DNA of 57,584 nucleotides from Lentisphaeria bacterium (GCA_016303095.1 JAEDMH010000001.1:1-57584), one strand, 5' to 3'. Positions 32,920 to 40,393 are shown, numbered from the stretch's first letter. The notes: generated by a model from the sequence alone, not told the origin. Translations and numbers: made by a program.

Positions 32920-33797
32920 ATGTCCATGAGGCCGGTTCTTTGTCTTTCCCTTCTTTGTTGCTTCCTGTTTCTGGGTGGTGCCGAAGAGGACTACCGTGTC
33001 CATTTGGAGAAGGCCTTTGAGGTGATGGCCACCCGCACCATGGAGTATCGGGAACTGGTGGGGATGGGGAAGTGGGGAAGAAGCAAGATGAAGGTCTATC
33101 AATGTCAGAAGCCAGACGGACGCACCCTCCGGGTGGAGAAGGGATCGTGGAATGAGAAATGGGAACCCCGGGAGAAATTGCCTCCCGGGGTATCGGATAC
33201 TCACTTCTATTATACCGACGAGGGGTTTACCTACGTGTATGTCAGCCGGGAGAAGATTCGTGGCATCCGCATGAAGCAAGGAATCCCCCGAAAGAAGGTG
33301 GAGCCGGGGGACAAAATCACGGGCAAAACGGATGAGGAGGTGGACGGGTTCCCCTGCTGGATCATCCGGAGGGATAGGGGCAAGAAAGCCGAAGGGGCGG
33401 TGAAGGTGGAGGAATATGCCGTGGACAAGGAGAGTTTTGTCATTCGCCGGGAGCGTGCCTTCAATGAGAATGGAGGGCTGCTTATGGAACGGAAGCGAAT
33501 CAACTTTCTCTTCTCTCCTGTCTTTGAAGAGGGACTGTTTCAAGTGCCTCCCCTGGATGAAATCGCCTTTGCCAAAGATGCCTGGGAAGAGGTGGAACAT
33601 GTCAAGAAGTTCTCTTGGGAGATTGTCCAGGAGGCCATTCCGGAGTCCCAGGGAGGGACAAGAAAGAGCCCCCTAGCGAGGAAAGAGGGCTTTTTCCTTC
33701 GTTCCTGGCGACGCCTTCGCCGTTCTCCCGTGCGGGCCGCTACCTGTGGCGTTCTGCTTCTGGCGGTCCTCTCCCTGGGCACCGCCCTGGCGCTGAA
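32920..33797 (+). repeat. 878 bp near-identical repeat, copy 1 (paralogue 2)
   Basis: Matches 34848-35725 with about six substitutions seen by eye and no gaps. The match begins at the start codon and ends shortly before the 3' end, where the C-terminal tails differ. This suggests very recent duplication or gene conversion confined to the coding region. Confidence 0.9.
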
Positions 33798-33834
33798 AAG
33801 CCGAAGGAAAAGGGGCGTATCGGTCGACCAATGA
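32920..33834 (+). CDS. exported LolA/RseB-like anchored protein, paralogue 2
   Basis: 304 residues, with signal peptide (1-21), periplasmic domain and one C-terminal helix (about 272-292, CGVLLLAVLSLGTALAL). The core shows HFYYTDEGFTYVYVSREKI, the PCW motif (145-147), an EYAVDKESFVIRRERAFNENG strand pair like that of LolA/RseB, and GLFQVPPLDEIAFAKDA. The strand pair resembles the usual vDkxtxxpxrxexxdxxG of lipoprotein-sorting proteins. It directly follows the six-cysteine gene and has its own GGAG. Its DNA is almost identical to paralogue 4 over 878 bp, with about six differences seen by eye. Ligand unknown. Confidence 0.7.
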   Translation: MSMRPVLCLSLLCCFLFLGGAEEDYRVHLEKAFEVMATRTMEYRELVGMGKWGRSKMKVYQCQKPDGRTLRVEKGSWNEKWEPREKLPPGVSDTHFYYTDEGFTYVYVSREKIRGIRMKQGIPRKKVEPGDKITGKTDEEVDGFPCWIIRRDRGKKAEGAVKVEEYAVDKESFVIRRERAFNENGGLLMERKRINFLFSPVFEEGLFQVPPLDEIAFAKDAWEEVEHVKKFSWEIVQEAIPESQGGTRKSPLARKEGFFLRSWRRLRRSPVRAATCGVLLLAVLSLGTALALKSRRKRGVSVDQ

Positions 33835-33981
33835 GTGCCAAGTTTCTTCTTGGCTCTGAGGAAAGATTCCTTTTTCGAGAATTTCTGTTGAGGCTTCAAA
33901 GTTTTTTGCATGGTTCATTTTCTTCTTCACCATTCGTGGACTGGTTTTTGCCCCTCATGGGGCATGAGAATCTGAAACATC

Positions 33982-34857
33982 ATGTCCTTTCTTCGCTGTC
34001 TATTTTGGTTTTTCCTGAGTGGGGGTGTTCTGATTGCCCAGGAGGATTTTGGGGCGCACCTGCGTCTTGCCTCTGAGGTGATGGCCACAGCCACCATGCG
34101 CTATACGCGGACGGTGCGCATGGGGATGCCTGGGGGGCGGGGAGAACTTTCCTATGATGTGATTCAGGAGATGCAGCCTCATGGCACCCTGTTTCGAAGA
34201 GAGGAGTTGATGCATGAAGGGCGTCTTCTCCGTCGGGAGTCCCTGCGGGGAATCCAGGAAATCCAGCGGATCTATTACACAGACCAAGGGGAAAGCATCG
34301 TCTTTATCTCCGCAAGGTCGGTGCGCACCATATGCACTCCCGAGGCGGTTCGCCGGCTGACGTTCACTTCCGAGAGTCAATTCTCGGGAAAGGAGATCAC
34401 CTATGCCGGAGTCCCCTGCTGGGAAATCCATCACACACTAAAATGGCAAGGCAAGTCCCTTCCCCGGGACTACATCGTGGAAAAGGAAAGTCATGTCATT
34501 CGACGAGAAAGGCTTCTGGATGAGGATGGCCGCATGCTCAGCGAAACGACGTACGGAAACTTCTCCTTTGCGCCTCAGGTCTCTCCAGGACTTTTTCAGC
34601 CTCCCGCTCCAGATGTCCTATTCTTTGCCCGAACTCCCGAGGAATTGGGAGAGGCCTATCGTGGAGTGACAGAAGCGCGCACTCAGGATTTTTTGAGTGA
34701 AAAGAGCCGGAATCTGCCACGTCCTGTGGTCAAAGGCAGGAGCCGAATTTCTGCCTTTTTGAGGGGGAGGGTGGTCTTGGTGGCGGGAAGTCTCCTTTGC
34801 TTCGTGGCAGCCGTCGTCTTGAAGGGACTTCGAAAAAAAAGGAGACAATGTCCATGA
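33982..34857 (+). CDS. exported LolA/RseB-like anchored protein, paralogue 3
   Basis: 291 residues and clearly diverged from paralogues 1, 2 and 4 throughout. Signal peptide CLFWFFLSGGVLIAQ, then DFGAHLRLASEVMATATMRY, which aligns with the family start. IYYTDQGESIVFISARS, GVPCWEIHHT (the conserved PCW), DYIVEKESHVIRRERLLDED and GLFQPPAPDVLFFA keep the family order. The C-terminal helix is VVLVAGSLLCFVAAVVL. No Shine-Dalgarno sequence is obvious, and no promoter was found in the 147 bp upstream. The 3' end overlaps paralogue 4's start by 10 bp. It appears to be an older copy trapped between recent duplicates. Confidence 0.7.
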   Translation: MSFLRCLFWFFLSGGVLIAQEDFGAHLRLASEVMATATMRYTRTVRMGMPGGRGELSYDVIQEMQPHGTLFRREELMHEGRLLRRESLRGIQEIQRIYYTDQGESIVFISARSVRTICTPEAVRRLTFTSESQFSGKEITYAGVPCWEIHHTLKWQGKSLPRDYIVEKESHVIRRERLLDEDGRMLSETTYGNFSFAPQVSPGLFQPPAPDVLFFARTPEELGEAYRGVTEARTQDFLSEKSRNLPRPVVKGRSRISAFLRGRVVLVAGSLLCFVAAVVLKGLRKKRRQCP

Positions 34858-35725
34858 GACCGGTTCTTTGTCTTTCCCTTCTTTGTTGCTTCCTGTTTCT
34901 GGGTGGTGCCGAAGAGGACTACCGTGTCCATTTGGAGAAGGCCTTTGAGGTGATGGCCACCCGCACCATGGAGTATCGGGAACTGGTGGGGATGGGGAAG
35001 TGGGGAAGAAGCAAGATGAAGGTCTATCAATGTCAGAAGCCAGACGGACGCACCCTCCGGGTGGAGAAGGGATCGTGGAATGAGAAATGGGAACCCCGGG
35101 AGAAATTGCCTCCCGGGGTATCGGATACTCACTTCTATTATACCGACGAGGGGTTTACCTACGTGTATGTCAGCCGGGAGAAGATTCGTGGCATCCGCAT
35201 GAAGCAAGGAATCCCCCGAAAGAAGGTGGAGCCGGGGGACAAAATCACGGGCAAAACGGATGAGGAGGTGGACGGGTTCCCCTGCTGGATCATCCGGAGG
35301 GATAGGGGCAAGAAAGCCGAAGGGGCGGTGAAGGTGGAGGAATATGCCGTGGACAAGGAGAGTTTTGTCATTCGCCGGGAGCGTGCCTTCAATGAGAATG
35401 GAGGGCTGCTTATGGAACGGAAGCGAATCAACTTTCTCTTCTCTCCTGTCTTTGAAGAGGGACTGTTTCAAGTGCCTCCCCTGGATGAAATCGCCTTTGC
35501 CAAAGATGCCTGGGAAGAGGTGGAACATGTCAAGAAGTTCTCTTGGGAGATTGTCCAGGAGGCCATTCCGGAGTCCCAGGGAGGGACGAGACAGAGCCCC
35601 CTAGCGAGGAAAGAGGGCTTTTTCCTTCGTTCCTGGCACCGCCTTCGCCGTTCTCCCGTGCGGGCCGCTACCTGCGGCGTTCTGCTTCTGGCGGTCCTCT
35701 CCCTGGGCACCGCCCTGGCGCTGAA
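34848..35725 (+). repeat. 878 bp near-identical repeat, copy 2 (paralogue 4)
   Basis: Counterpart of 32920-33797. The flanking sequences, both upstream and downstream, are unrelated to those of copy 1. Confidence 0.9.
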
Positions 35726-35762
35726 GATGGGGAAGAGAAAAGAAAACCAGGAGGTCCTATGA
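34848..35762 (+). CDS. exported LolA/RseB-like anchored protein, paralogue 4
   Basis: 304 residues, the near-identical twin of paralogue 2. Visible protein changes are Gln for Lys and His for Arg in the juxtamembrane region, plus an unrelated last 12 residues (ending KMGKRKENQEVL instead of the RGVSVDQ tail). It carries the same signal peptide, PCW motif and helix. The start lies inside paralogue 3 with GGAG immediately upstream. The end overlaps the pseudopilin start as ATGA, so paralogues 3 and 4 and the pseudopilin appear to be one operon. The twin copies could keep a duplicate under different co-expression partners. Confidence 0.7.
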   Translation: MSMRPVLCLSLLCCFLFLGGAEEDYRVHLEKAFEVMATRTMEYRELVGMGKWGRSKMKVYQCQKPDGRTLRVEKGSWNEKWEPREKLPPGVSDTHFYYTDEGFTYVYVSREKIRGIRMKQGIPRKKVEPGDKITGKTDEEVDGFPCWIIRRDRGKKAEGAVKVEEYAVDKESFVIRRERAFNENGGLLMERKRINFLFSPVFEEGLFQVPPLDEIAFAKDAWEEVEHVKKFSWEIVQEAIPESQGGTRQSPLARKEGFFLRSWHRLRRSPVRAATCGVLLLAVLSLGTALALKMGKRKENQEVL

Positions 35763-36595
35763 GAGCAAAGAATCGATTCGCCACAGAACGGGCCAGGACG
35801 GGGCGTGCCTTTACCCTGGTGGAGTTGTTGACGGTCATGGGCATCATCGGCATCTTGGCCTCTCTGCTGTTGGGGGCGGTGTCCACGGCCCGGGGGCATG
35901 CCCGGCGGGCCGCCTGTCTGAACAACCAGCGGCAGACCCTGCTGGCCATGCAGATGTATGCGGGGGACTACAATGGCAACATGATGGTCTGCGCCGGCTT
36001 CAACGAGAATGACGTGTGGGCCTACAAGGCGGTGCTGGGCACCTCTTCCGACTGGCGGAAGCAGGCGATAGAACGCTATGGGCGTGCCCTGGGAGGAAAA
36101 TTCTCCCTGGGGTATCTTCCGGAGGAGGCCACCAGCTGTCCCAATGGCCACTTTGTTTCCTGGCGCACCACCTGGTGCTATGCCACTCCCCAGACCCATC
36201 GGGTCTGGCCTCTGGCCTATGGCGCCCTGGAGGGGGTGGTGACCCTGAAGGGATTCGACCAGATCTTCCGGTTTGACAGCTCCCCCCTCTCCGCCTCTCG
36301 CACGTATGTGTTGAGCGATTCCTGCTTTGCCGAGCAGTCGAAGATCACCTACAATGGATACAAGCCGGATGTGGAGACCTATCGCATGCACACCGGCTCC
36401 TCCGGCGCTGACGAACTGGCCGCGGCCCGCCATGGACGGAAGATCAATGTGGGCTTCTGGGATGGCCACGGAGAATCCATGGACTGCCAGTCTGCCGCCG
36501 AACTTTTCTCCAAAGGCACCAAATCCACGGTCACCTACATCTTTGTGGATGGAGTATTGGAGGAGTTCGAAACCTCCGGAAGCCTGGAGGATTAG
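35759..36595 (+). CDS. pseudopilin with H-X9-DG signature
   Basis: 278 residues of the PVC-type prepilin-like family (DUF1559-like). The N-terminus has a leader and the methylation/cleavage segment RAFTLVELLTVMGIIGILAS, where Glu at the fifth mature position is expected. The C-terminal H-X9-DG signature reads HGRKINVGFWDGHG. Such proteins occur in large numbers in Lentisphaerae and Verrucomicrobia, are processed by a PilD-type peptidase and are thought to form type II secretion or pilus-like fibres. The start at 35759 is coupled to paralogue 4 (ATGA, with AGGAGG upstream). No secretion machinery gene is nearby. Confidence 0.9.
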   Translation: MRAKNRFATERARTGRAFTLVELLTVMGIIGILASLLLGAVSTARGHARRAACLNNQRQTLLAMQMYAGDYNGNMMVCAGFNENDVWAYKAVLGTSSDWRKQAIERYGRALGGKFSLGYLPEEATSCPNGHFVSWRTTWCYATPQTHRVWPLAYGALEGVVTLKGFDQIFRFDSSPLSASRTYVLSDSCFAEQSKITYNGYKPDVETYRMHTGSSGADELAAARHGRKINVGFWDGHGESMDCQSAAELFSKGTKSTVTYIFVDGVLEEFETSGSLED

Positions 36596-36766
36596 CCACT
36601 CTGTCTTTTCCTCCGGAGAGGTTTTTTCCGGGGGAAAGGGGGAATTTGGGAGGATTCGGGAGGCCAAGCCGGGAAAAAGGGACACATTACCCTGCATTCG
36701 TCTTCTCAAAGCCAGGGAAGTCCCATTCCCTCATGTTGCGTTGCCATCTTCCATTCCACCATCGTC

Positions 36767-38248
36767 ATGGAGTATTACTATCAGGGACAGTTGAGACTTC
36801 AGCTCTTTGGGGGCTCTCCCAACGTGACAGCCACCGTGCTTCTCTTTGCTTTCTTCCTGGTGCTGGGAGGAGTGGCCTTTGCCCGCCAGCGCATTCCGGG
36901 AAAACGCTGGCTTTGGGCAGGGGTGCCAGGATATCTTCTGTGTCTCCTGCTCCTGGAGGGATTGTTTCTTACCTATTCCCGGGGAGGCATGGTGGCCCTG
37001 GCCGTGGGATTGCTCTTCCTGGTCTGGAAAGAATGGCGCCTCCTGATTCCTCTCCTGGTGCCGGGACTCCTCCTGCTGGCCTTTACCCCTGCGGGCCTGA
37101 ATCGGGTCAAGGCGGTGGGAAATCTCCAAGACCGCTCCATCGGAAACCGGCTGATTCTCTGGTATCATGGATCGGGGATGATTCTGGACTATTGGAAGAA
37201 AGGGGTGGAGGTGGAGGCCTGCGGCACCCATTATACAAAATGGTATAAACCATTGGAGCAGAAGGTGGAAGGATATCGCGGCATGGTGAACGGGTATTTG
37301 ACCTACATGGGCAACCACGGATTGCCCAAGGCTTTCCTGGTCTTCTGGGGACTCTTCTTCCTGGTCTGCTGCACCCTGGATCTGGGCTATCTCAGGAATA
37401 TGCCCTTCTACCGATGTCTGGGGGCGGGAATGCTCTCCATGGCGGTCTGCGAGGTCTTCAGCACCATGTTCATCTTCCCCTCCATCCGGTGGTGCATGGG
37501 AATCGGCGGCGCCCTTGCCTTGGCAGGATTCCTCTGGAGCCATCGGGATGTCTGGCGCCGGCAGGCGGGGGCGCTGGCGACTCTGGGAAGAAGATTCGCA
37601 AGGCTGGCAGGCGCCGGTGCCCTCCTGGCTCTTCTCCCTCTTCTTGTGGTGGCGGTGATGGGATCCCTCGCCCGCCGAGAACAGTATTACCGCAGAACCA
37701 CGGGAACCCTGTCTCTGGATGGGAAGACGATGGCCTTTCAGCAATTCACGGCGAATCATCCCAATGGACGATGGATTCTCCATCTGGCGGGAAATGTGGA
37801 GGAGGAGGCCCGCAGCCGCATCCTGCCTCTGTGCCAAGCCGGCTACGGAGTTCTTTCCCTGGAAGGGGCAGAGAGATGGTCCTCCGAGGAAATGGATCGA
37901 AGACTCCCCTTGCTCCTGGCAAGACGGGAAAATCCCCCGTTCTCCGTTCTGATGGTTTCCGGAGGCCTGCCTGCCAATTGCGTTTTCCGTAGGTTCTGCG
38001 AAAAACGCCCGGAGAACATCTCGTGCCTGGTGCTCTGGGAACCCATTTGGCAACATCCCATGGAGGAGTATTCCCTGGAAGCCATGGACATTCCCGAAGG
38101 AGGCCACGTCCTGTTCCTGGAGGACGAGGAATGGGGACATTCCATGGGGGAAGCCTATGGAAAGACCCAGAAAGAAGAACGTGCAATCCAGGTTCCCTCG
38201 GGAGACCAGCTGGCCGAGGCCCTGGGAACCGCCTTGGAGGAACACTGA
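36767..38248 (+). CDS. truncated O-antigen ligase/polymerase-like protein with C-terminal hydrolase-like domain
   Basis: 493 residues. The first 300 residues hold membrane helices typical of Wzy/WaaL proteins. These include FGGSPNVTATVLLF (like the FGNPN segment), FLTYSRGGMVALAVGL (the SRG motif) and SIGNRLILWYHGSGMI. The N-terminal helices that normally precede FGNPN are missing. The reading frame stays open for 57 codons upstream without an ATG, back to the pseudopilin stop in the same frame. The last 190 residues are soluble and resemble an alpha/beta hydrolase fold (WILHLAGN, GYGVLSLEGAE, FSVLMVSGGLPAN) without a clear GxSxG. It may be a broken gene or a specialised fusion. The start at 36767 is uncertain. 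Confidence 0.6.
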   Translation: MEYYYQGQLRLQLFGGSPNVTATVLLFAFFLVLGGVAFARQRIPGKRWLWAGVPGYLLCLLLLEGLFLTYSRGGMVALAVGLLFLVWKEWRLLIPLLVPGLLLLAFTPAGLNRVKAVGNLQDRSIGNRLILWYHGSGMILDYWKKGVEVEACGTHYTKWYKPLEQKVEGYRGMVNGYLTYMGNHGLPKAFLVFWGLFFLVCCTLDLGYLRNMPFYRCLGAGMLSMAVCEVFSTMFIFPSIRWCMGIGGALALAGFLWSHRDVWRRQAGALATLGRRFARLAGAGALLALLPLLVVAVMGSLARREQYYRRTTGTLSLDGKTMAFQQFTANHPNGRWILHLAGNVEEEARSRILPLCQAGYGVLSLEGAERWSSEEMDRRLPLLLARRENPPFSVLMVSGGLPANCVFRRFCEKRPENISCLVLWEPIWQHPMEEYSLEAMDIPEGGHVLFLEDEEWGHSMGEAYGKTQKEERAIQVPSGDQLAEALGTALEEH

Positions 38249-38256
38249 GGCTTCCC

Positions 38257-38279
38257 CGCAGACCACACAGTAATGCCCT
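38257..38279 (+). repeat. flanking direct repeat, left copy
   Basis: CGCAGACCACACAGTAATGC plus CCT; recurs with two mismatches at 39717-39739. The two copies bracket the module of six-cysteine gene 2 and paralogue 5. Each is followed by a TCTAGA-rich stretch. Confidence 0.6.
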
Positions 38280-38487
38280 GCGGGGCCACAGGCTTTCAAC
38301 AGGGAGCACACGGAATCCACGCTGGGCGGGGCGCGGAGACCCCAGAGGGGCGGTCCATGCACCCCGCACGTCCCGCTTCTGGGGGAGGGAGCCTCTCTAG
38401 AATCTCTAGAATCTCTCGCCCCTGGTGTTCGACGAAAAATCCACACCACGTGTACTCAATCAGAAAACCAAACAAGGAGGAAGCCCC

Positions 38488-38754
38488 ATGAAAGGTGTTC
38501 TTGTTTCTCTTGTCTTTGTTCTCCTCGGTACAGGGCTGGCCCTAAGTCGAACCATGGTCCTCGCCGAACAGAATGAATTGTGCCGGTTGGCCTGTAATAA
38601 GAATGACAATGATCAAGTCGCGATTTGCAATCGGGAGTTTGGTGCTGGCGGCCCCCAGGAGAGTGAAGAGAGGAGGTTGGCTTGTCTCCTTGCCGCCGAC
38701 AAATCTTGGCGTTTATGCATGTCCGGTTGTTCTGATGCGGAGGTTGACAGATGA
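38488..38754 (+). CDS. secreted six-cysteine small protein 2
   Basis: 88 residues with a signal sequence (GVLVSLVFVLLGTGLALS) and about 65 mature residues. Cysteines at 32, 36, 47, 66, 77 and 81 give C-x3-C-x10-C-x18-C-x10-C-x3-C. This equals the pattern of the protein at 32664 except for the central loop (18 versus 13). Otherwise the two share little sequence. The central loop is Gly/Glu-rich (FGAGGPQESEERR), as expected between two helices. A strong AAGGAGG lies 10 bp upstream. The stop overlaps the paralogue 5 start as ATGA, so the two are translationally coupled. Confidence 0.75.
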   Translation: MKGVLVSLVFVLLGTGLALSRTMVLAEQNELCRLACNKNDNDQVAICNREFGAGGPQESEERRLACLLAADKSWRLCMSGCSDAEVDR

Positions 38755-39701
38755 GACGGGAAGAAAGGCATAAGGGCGTTCTGGCCTGGTTTTCCCCGAG
38801 GTGGAGAGGAATTTGCCGCACCTGGTTTGGGTGGGCCCTGATTCTTTGTTTGATGGCGGGGCAGGGGGCAGGGGGGGAGGAGCAGGATTGGGAAAGACTC
38901 CTTCGGGAGGCGGAGGCAACCATGCGACAGGCCACCATGACCTTCCGGCAACGGATCGGCCTGGGGAATGCCTCCTCCCAAACCAAGACGGAGGTGCTGG
39001 TATGGCAGAAAGGGGCTGGCGATGGCACGGTGCAACGGAGGATGGAGATTGCGGGAACGGGGTCTCAACCGGAGAACCTGCGGGGAGGACAGATGCTTTT
39101 CCGCACCTACTACAACGACCAGGGAAGAACGGAGGTGATTTTCTGGCAGGACAAGTGCTGGGGCATTCGCGTCCCCGCCGCCATCCCCCGATTTTTCCCG
39201 GAGACCCCGGCCCTGTTCTCCGGCAAGGAAAGTCTTTTTCACGAATATCCTTGCTGGGAAATCACCCGACACTACCAGGATAAAAACGGAAATGCCCTGC
39301 AGGATGTCTATCAGGTGGATCGGGAACACCGCGTCATTCGCCAAATGCGCTCCTTTAACGCCCAGGGAATGCCCACCTTCGCCTGCACCTACGAGGATTT
39401 CGATTGGCACCCCACCTTCCCTCCTGAACTCTTCCAACTGCCTCAGAAACTCCAGCTCTCTCTGGCGAAAAACGAGGAGGAGTTCACAAAAAAGAAAAGC
39501 CAGGCGATGGAGGAACTGACCAGGGAATGGAATCGGCGAGAAAAGGGGCGCAAAAACATCCCCTCTTTTCCTTGGCAAGAACGATGGAAAAGACGGATGA
39601 GGCATGCCTCTGGGCGCTTCGCACTCCTTGGCCTGGCCTTAGGATCCTTCCTCCTCCTGGGGCTGGGGATCGCCCTGAAGGTCCGGACAAAAAAAATGTG
39701 A
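38751..39701 (+). CDS. exported LolA/RseB-like anchored protein, paralogue 5
   Basis: 316 residues and the most diverged family member. An N-terminal hydrophobic segment (GWALILCLMAGQGAGG) is preceded by a longer basic region than in the others. TYYNDQGRTEVIFW, EYPCWEITRH (conserved PCW), VYQVDREHRVIRQMRSFNAQ and ELFQLPQKLQLSLAKN keep the family order. A charged helix (about 245-275) leads to the C-terminal membrane segment (LGLALGSFLLLGLGIAL). An additional CW pair (DKCWGIR) occurs earlier. It is translationally coupled to six-cysteine protein 2, the clearest functional link between the two families. Confidence 0.7.
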   Translation: MRREERHKGVLAWFSPRWRGICRTWFGWALILCLMAGQGAGGEEQDWERLLREAEATMRQATMTFRQRIGLGNASSQTKTEVLVWQKGAGDGTVQRRMEIAGTGSQPENLRGGQMLFRTYYNDQGRTEVIFWQDKCWGIRVPAAIPRFFPETPALFSGKESLFHEYPCWEITRHYQDKNGNALQDVYQVDREHRVIRQMRSFNAQGMPTFACTYEDFDWHPTFPPELFQLPQKLQLSLAKNEEEFTKKKSQAMEELTREWNRREKGRKNIPSFPWQERWKRRMRHASGRFALLGLALGSFLLLGLGIALKVRTKKM

Positions 39702-39716
39702 GCGCTGCCGCAGGAA

Positions 39717-39739
39717 CGCAGACCACGCAGAAATGCCCT
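39717..39739 (+). repeat. flanking direct repeat, right copy
   Basis: Counterpart of 38257-38279, 15 bp after the paralogue 5 stop. A run of TCTAGA-type motifs (39743-39765) follows, as on the left side at about 38394-38415. Confidence 0.6.
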
Positions 39740-39806
39740 TATTTCTAGATCTCTAGATTTCTAGATTTTCGCAGGCGGGGTGTCTCCGGGGTGTTGCCGG
39801 GCGAGC

Positions 39807-39834
39807 TTGCAAAAGGGTGGGCAAGGGTTATAGT
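39807..39834 (+). promoter_or_regulatory. candidate sigma70 promoter of the rplK operon
   Basis: TTGCAA, 16 nt, TATAGT, about 130 bp upstream of rplK. It gives rplKAJL its own promoter, separate from the missing secE-nusG pair. Confidence 0.65.
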
Positions 39835-39967
39835 AAGGGTTCGTCTTTTCATGGCAGGCGTGTCATCTCCTTGACAGGGGCGGACATGGACCGTAGAAAA
39901 AGTGACATTTTTCGGGAGAGGACCTGCCACTTCTTACCGGAGAATGTCCGTTTTAGGAACAAACACG

Positions 39968-40393
39968 ATGGCAAAAAAAGTCACGGGTATCGTTCGCCTG
40001 CAGATTCCCGCCGGCGCCGCCAATCCCGCTCCCCCCGTGGGACCGGCATTGGGTCAGGCTGGCGTGAATATCATGGCGTTCTGCAAGCAGTTTAATGCTG
40101 CTACCCAGGGACAGGCCGGACTGGTGATTCCCGTGGTGATCACGGTCTATCAGGACCGTTCCTTCACCTTCATCACCAAGTCCCCCCCCGCCGCCGTGCT
40201 GCTGAAGAAGGCAGCGGGTGTGGCGGCTGGCGCCAAGACCCCGGGAAAGGAAAAGGTCGGCAAGGTCACCCGCAAGGACCTGGAGGCGATTGCGGAGACC
40301 AAGAAGGCTGACATGAACTCTCGCAGTGTGGAGGCGGCGGTCAAGATCATCGCCGGAACCGCCCGGAGCATGGGCATCGAGGTGGTGGAATGA
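39968..40393 (+). CDS. rplK: 50S ribosomal protein L11
   Basis: L11 forms the base of the L7/L12 stalk and is needed for the stringent response through RelA. The 141-residue protein is canonical: MAKKVTGIVRLQIPAGAANP at the start, VGPALGQAGVNIMAFCKQFN, then DRSFTFITKSPPAAVLL and the C-terminal RNA-binding domain with ARSMGIEV. The ATG at 39968 has AGGA eight bases upstream. The usual upstream genes nusG and secE are absent. ATGA coupling links it to rplA. Confidence 0.97.
   Translation: MAKKVTGIVRLQIPAGAANPAPPVGPALGQAGVNIMAFCKQFNAATQGQAGLVIPVVITVYQDRSFTFITKSPPAAVLLKKAAGVAAGAKTPGKEKVGKVTRKDLEAIAETKKADMNSRSVEAAVKIIAGTARSMGIEVVE

Noticed and set aside
33835..33981. A further small cysteine protein between paralogues 2 and 3
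   Set aside because: The frame from 33831 has no cysteines in the relevant stretch and no pattern like the two real six-cysteine genes.
36593..36767. Read-through of the pseudopilin TAG to make a pilin-ligase fusion
   Set aside because: The frames do match, but that happens by chance one time in three, and no recoding signal is visible. Kept only as part of the truncation finding.
30586..39739. The island as an integrated phage or insertion sequence
   Set aside because: No transposase, integrase, tRNA-end target duplication or phage gene is visible; the repeats look like duplication products.
38394..39765. TCTAGA-rich tracts as a CRISPR or tandem repeat array
   Set aside because: Units are too short and irregular, with only two or three copies at each site.
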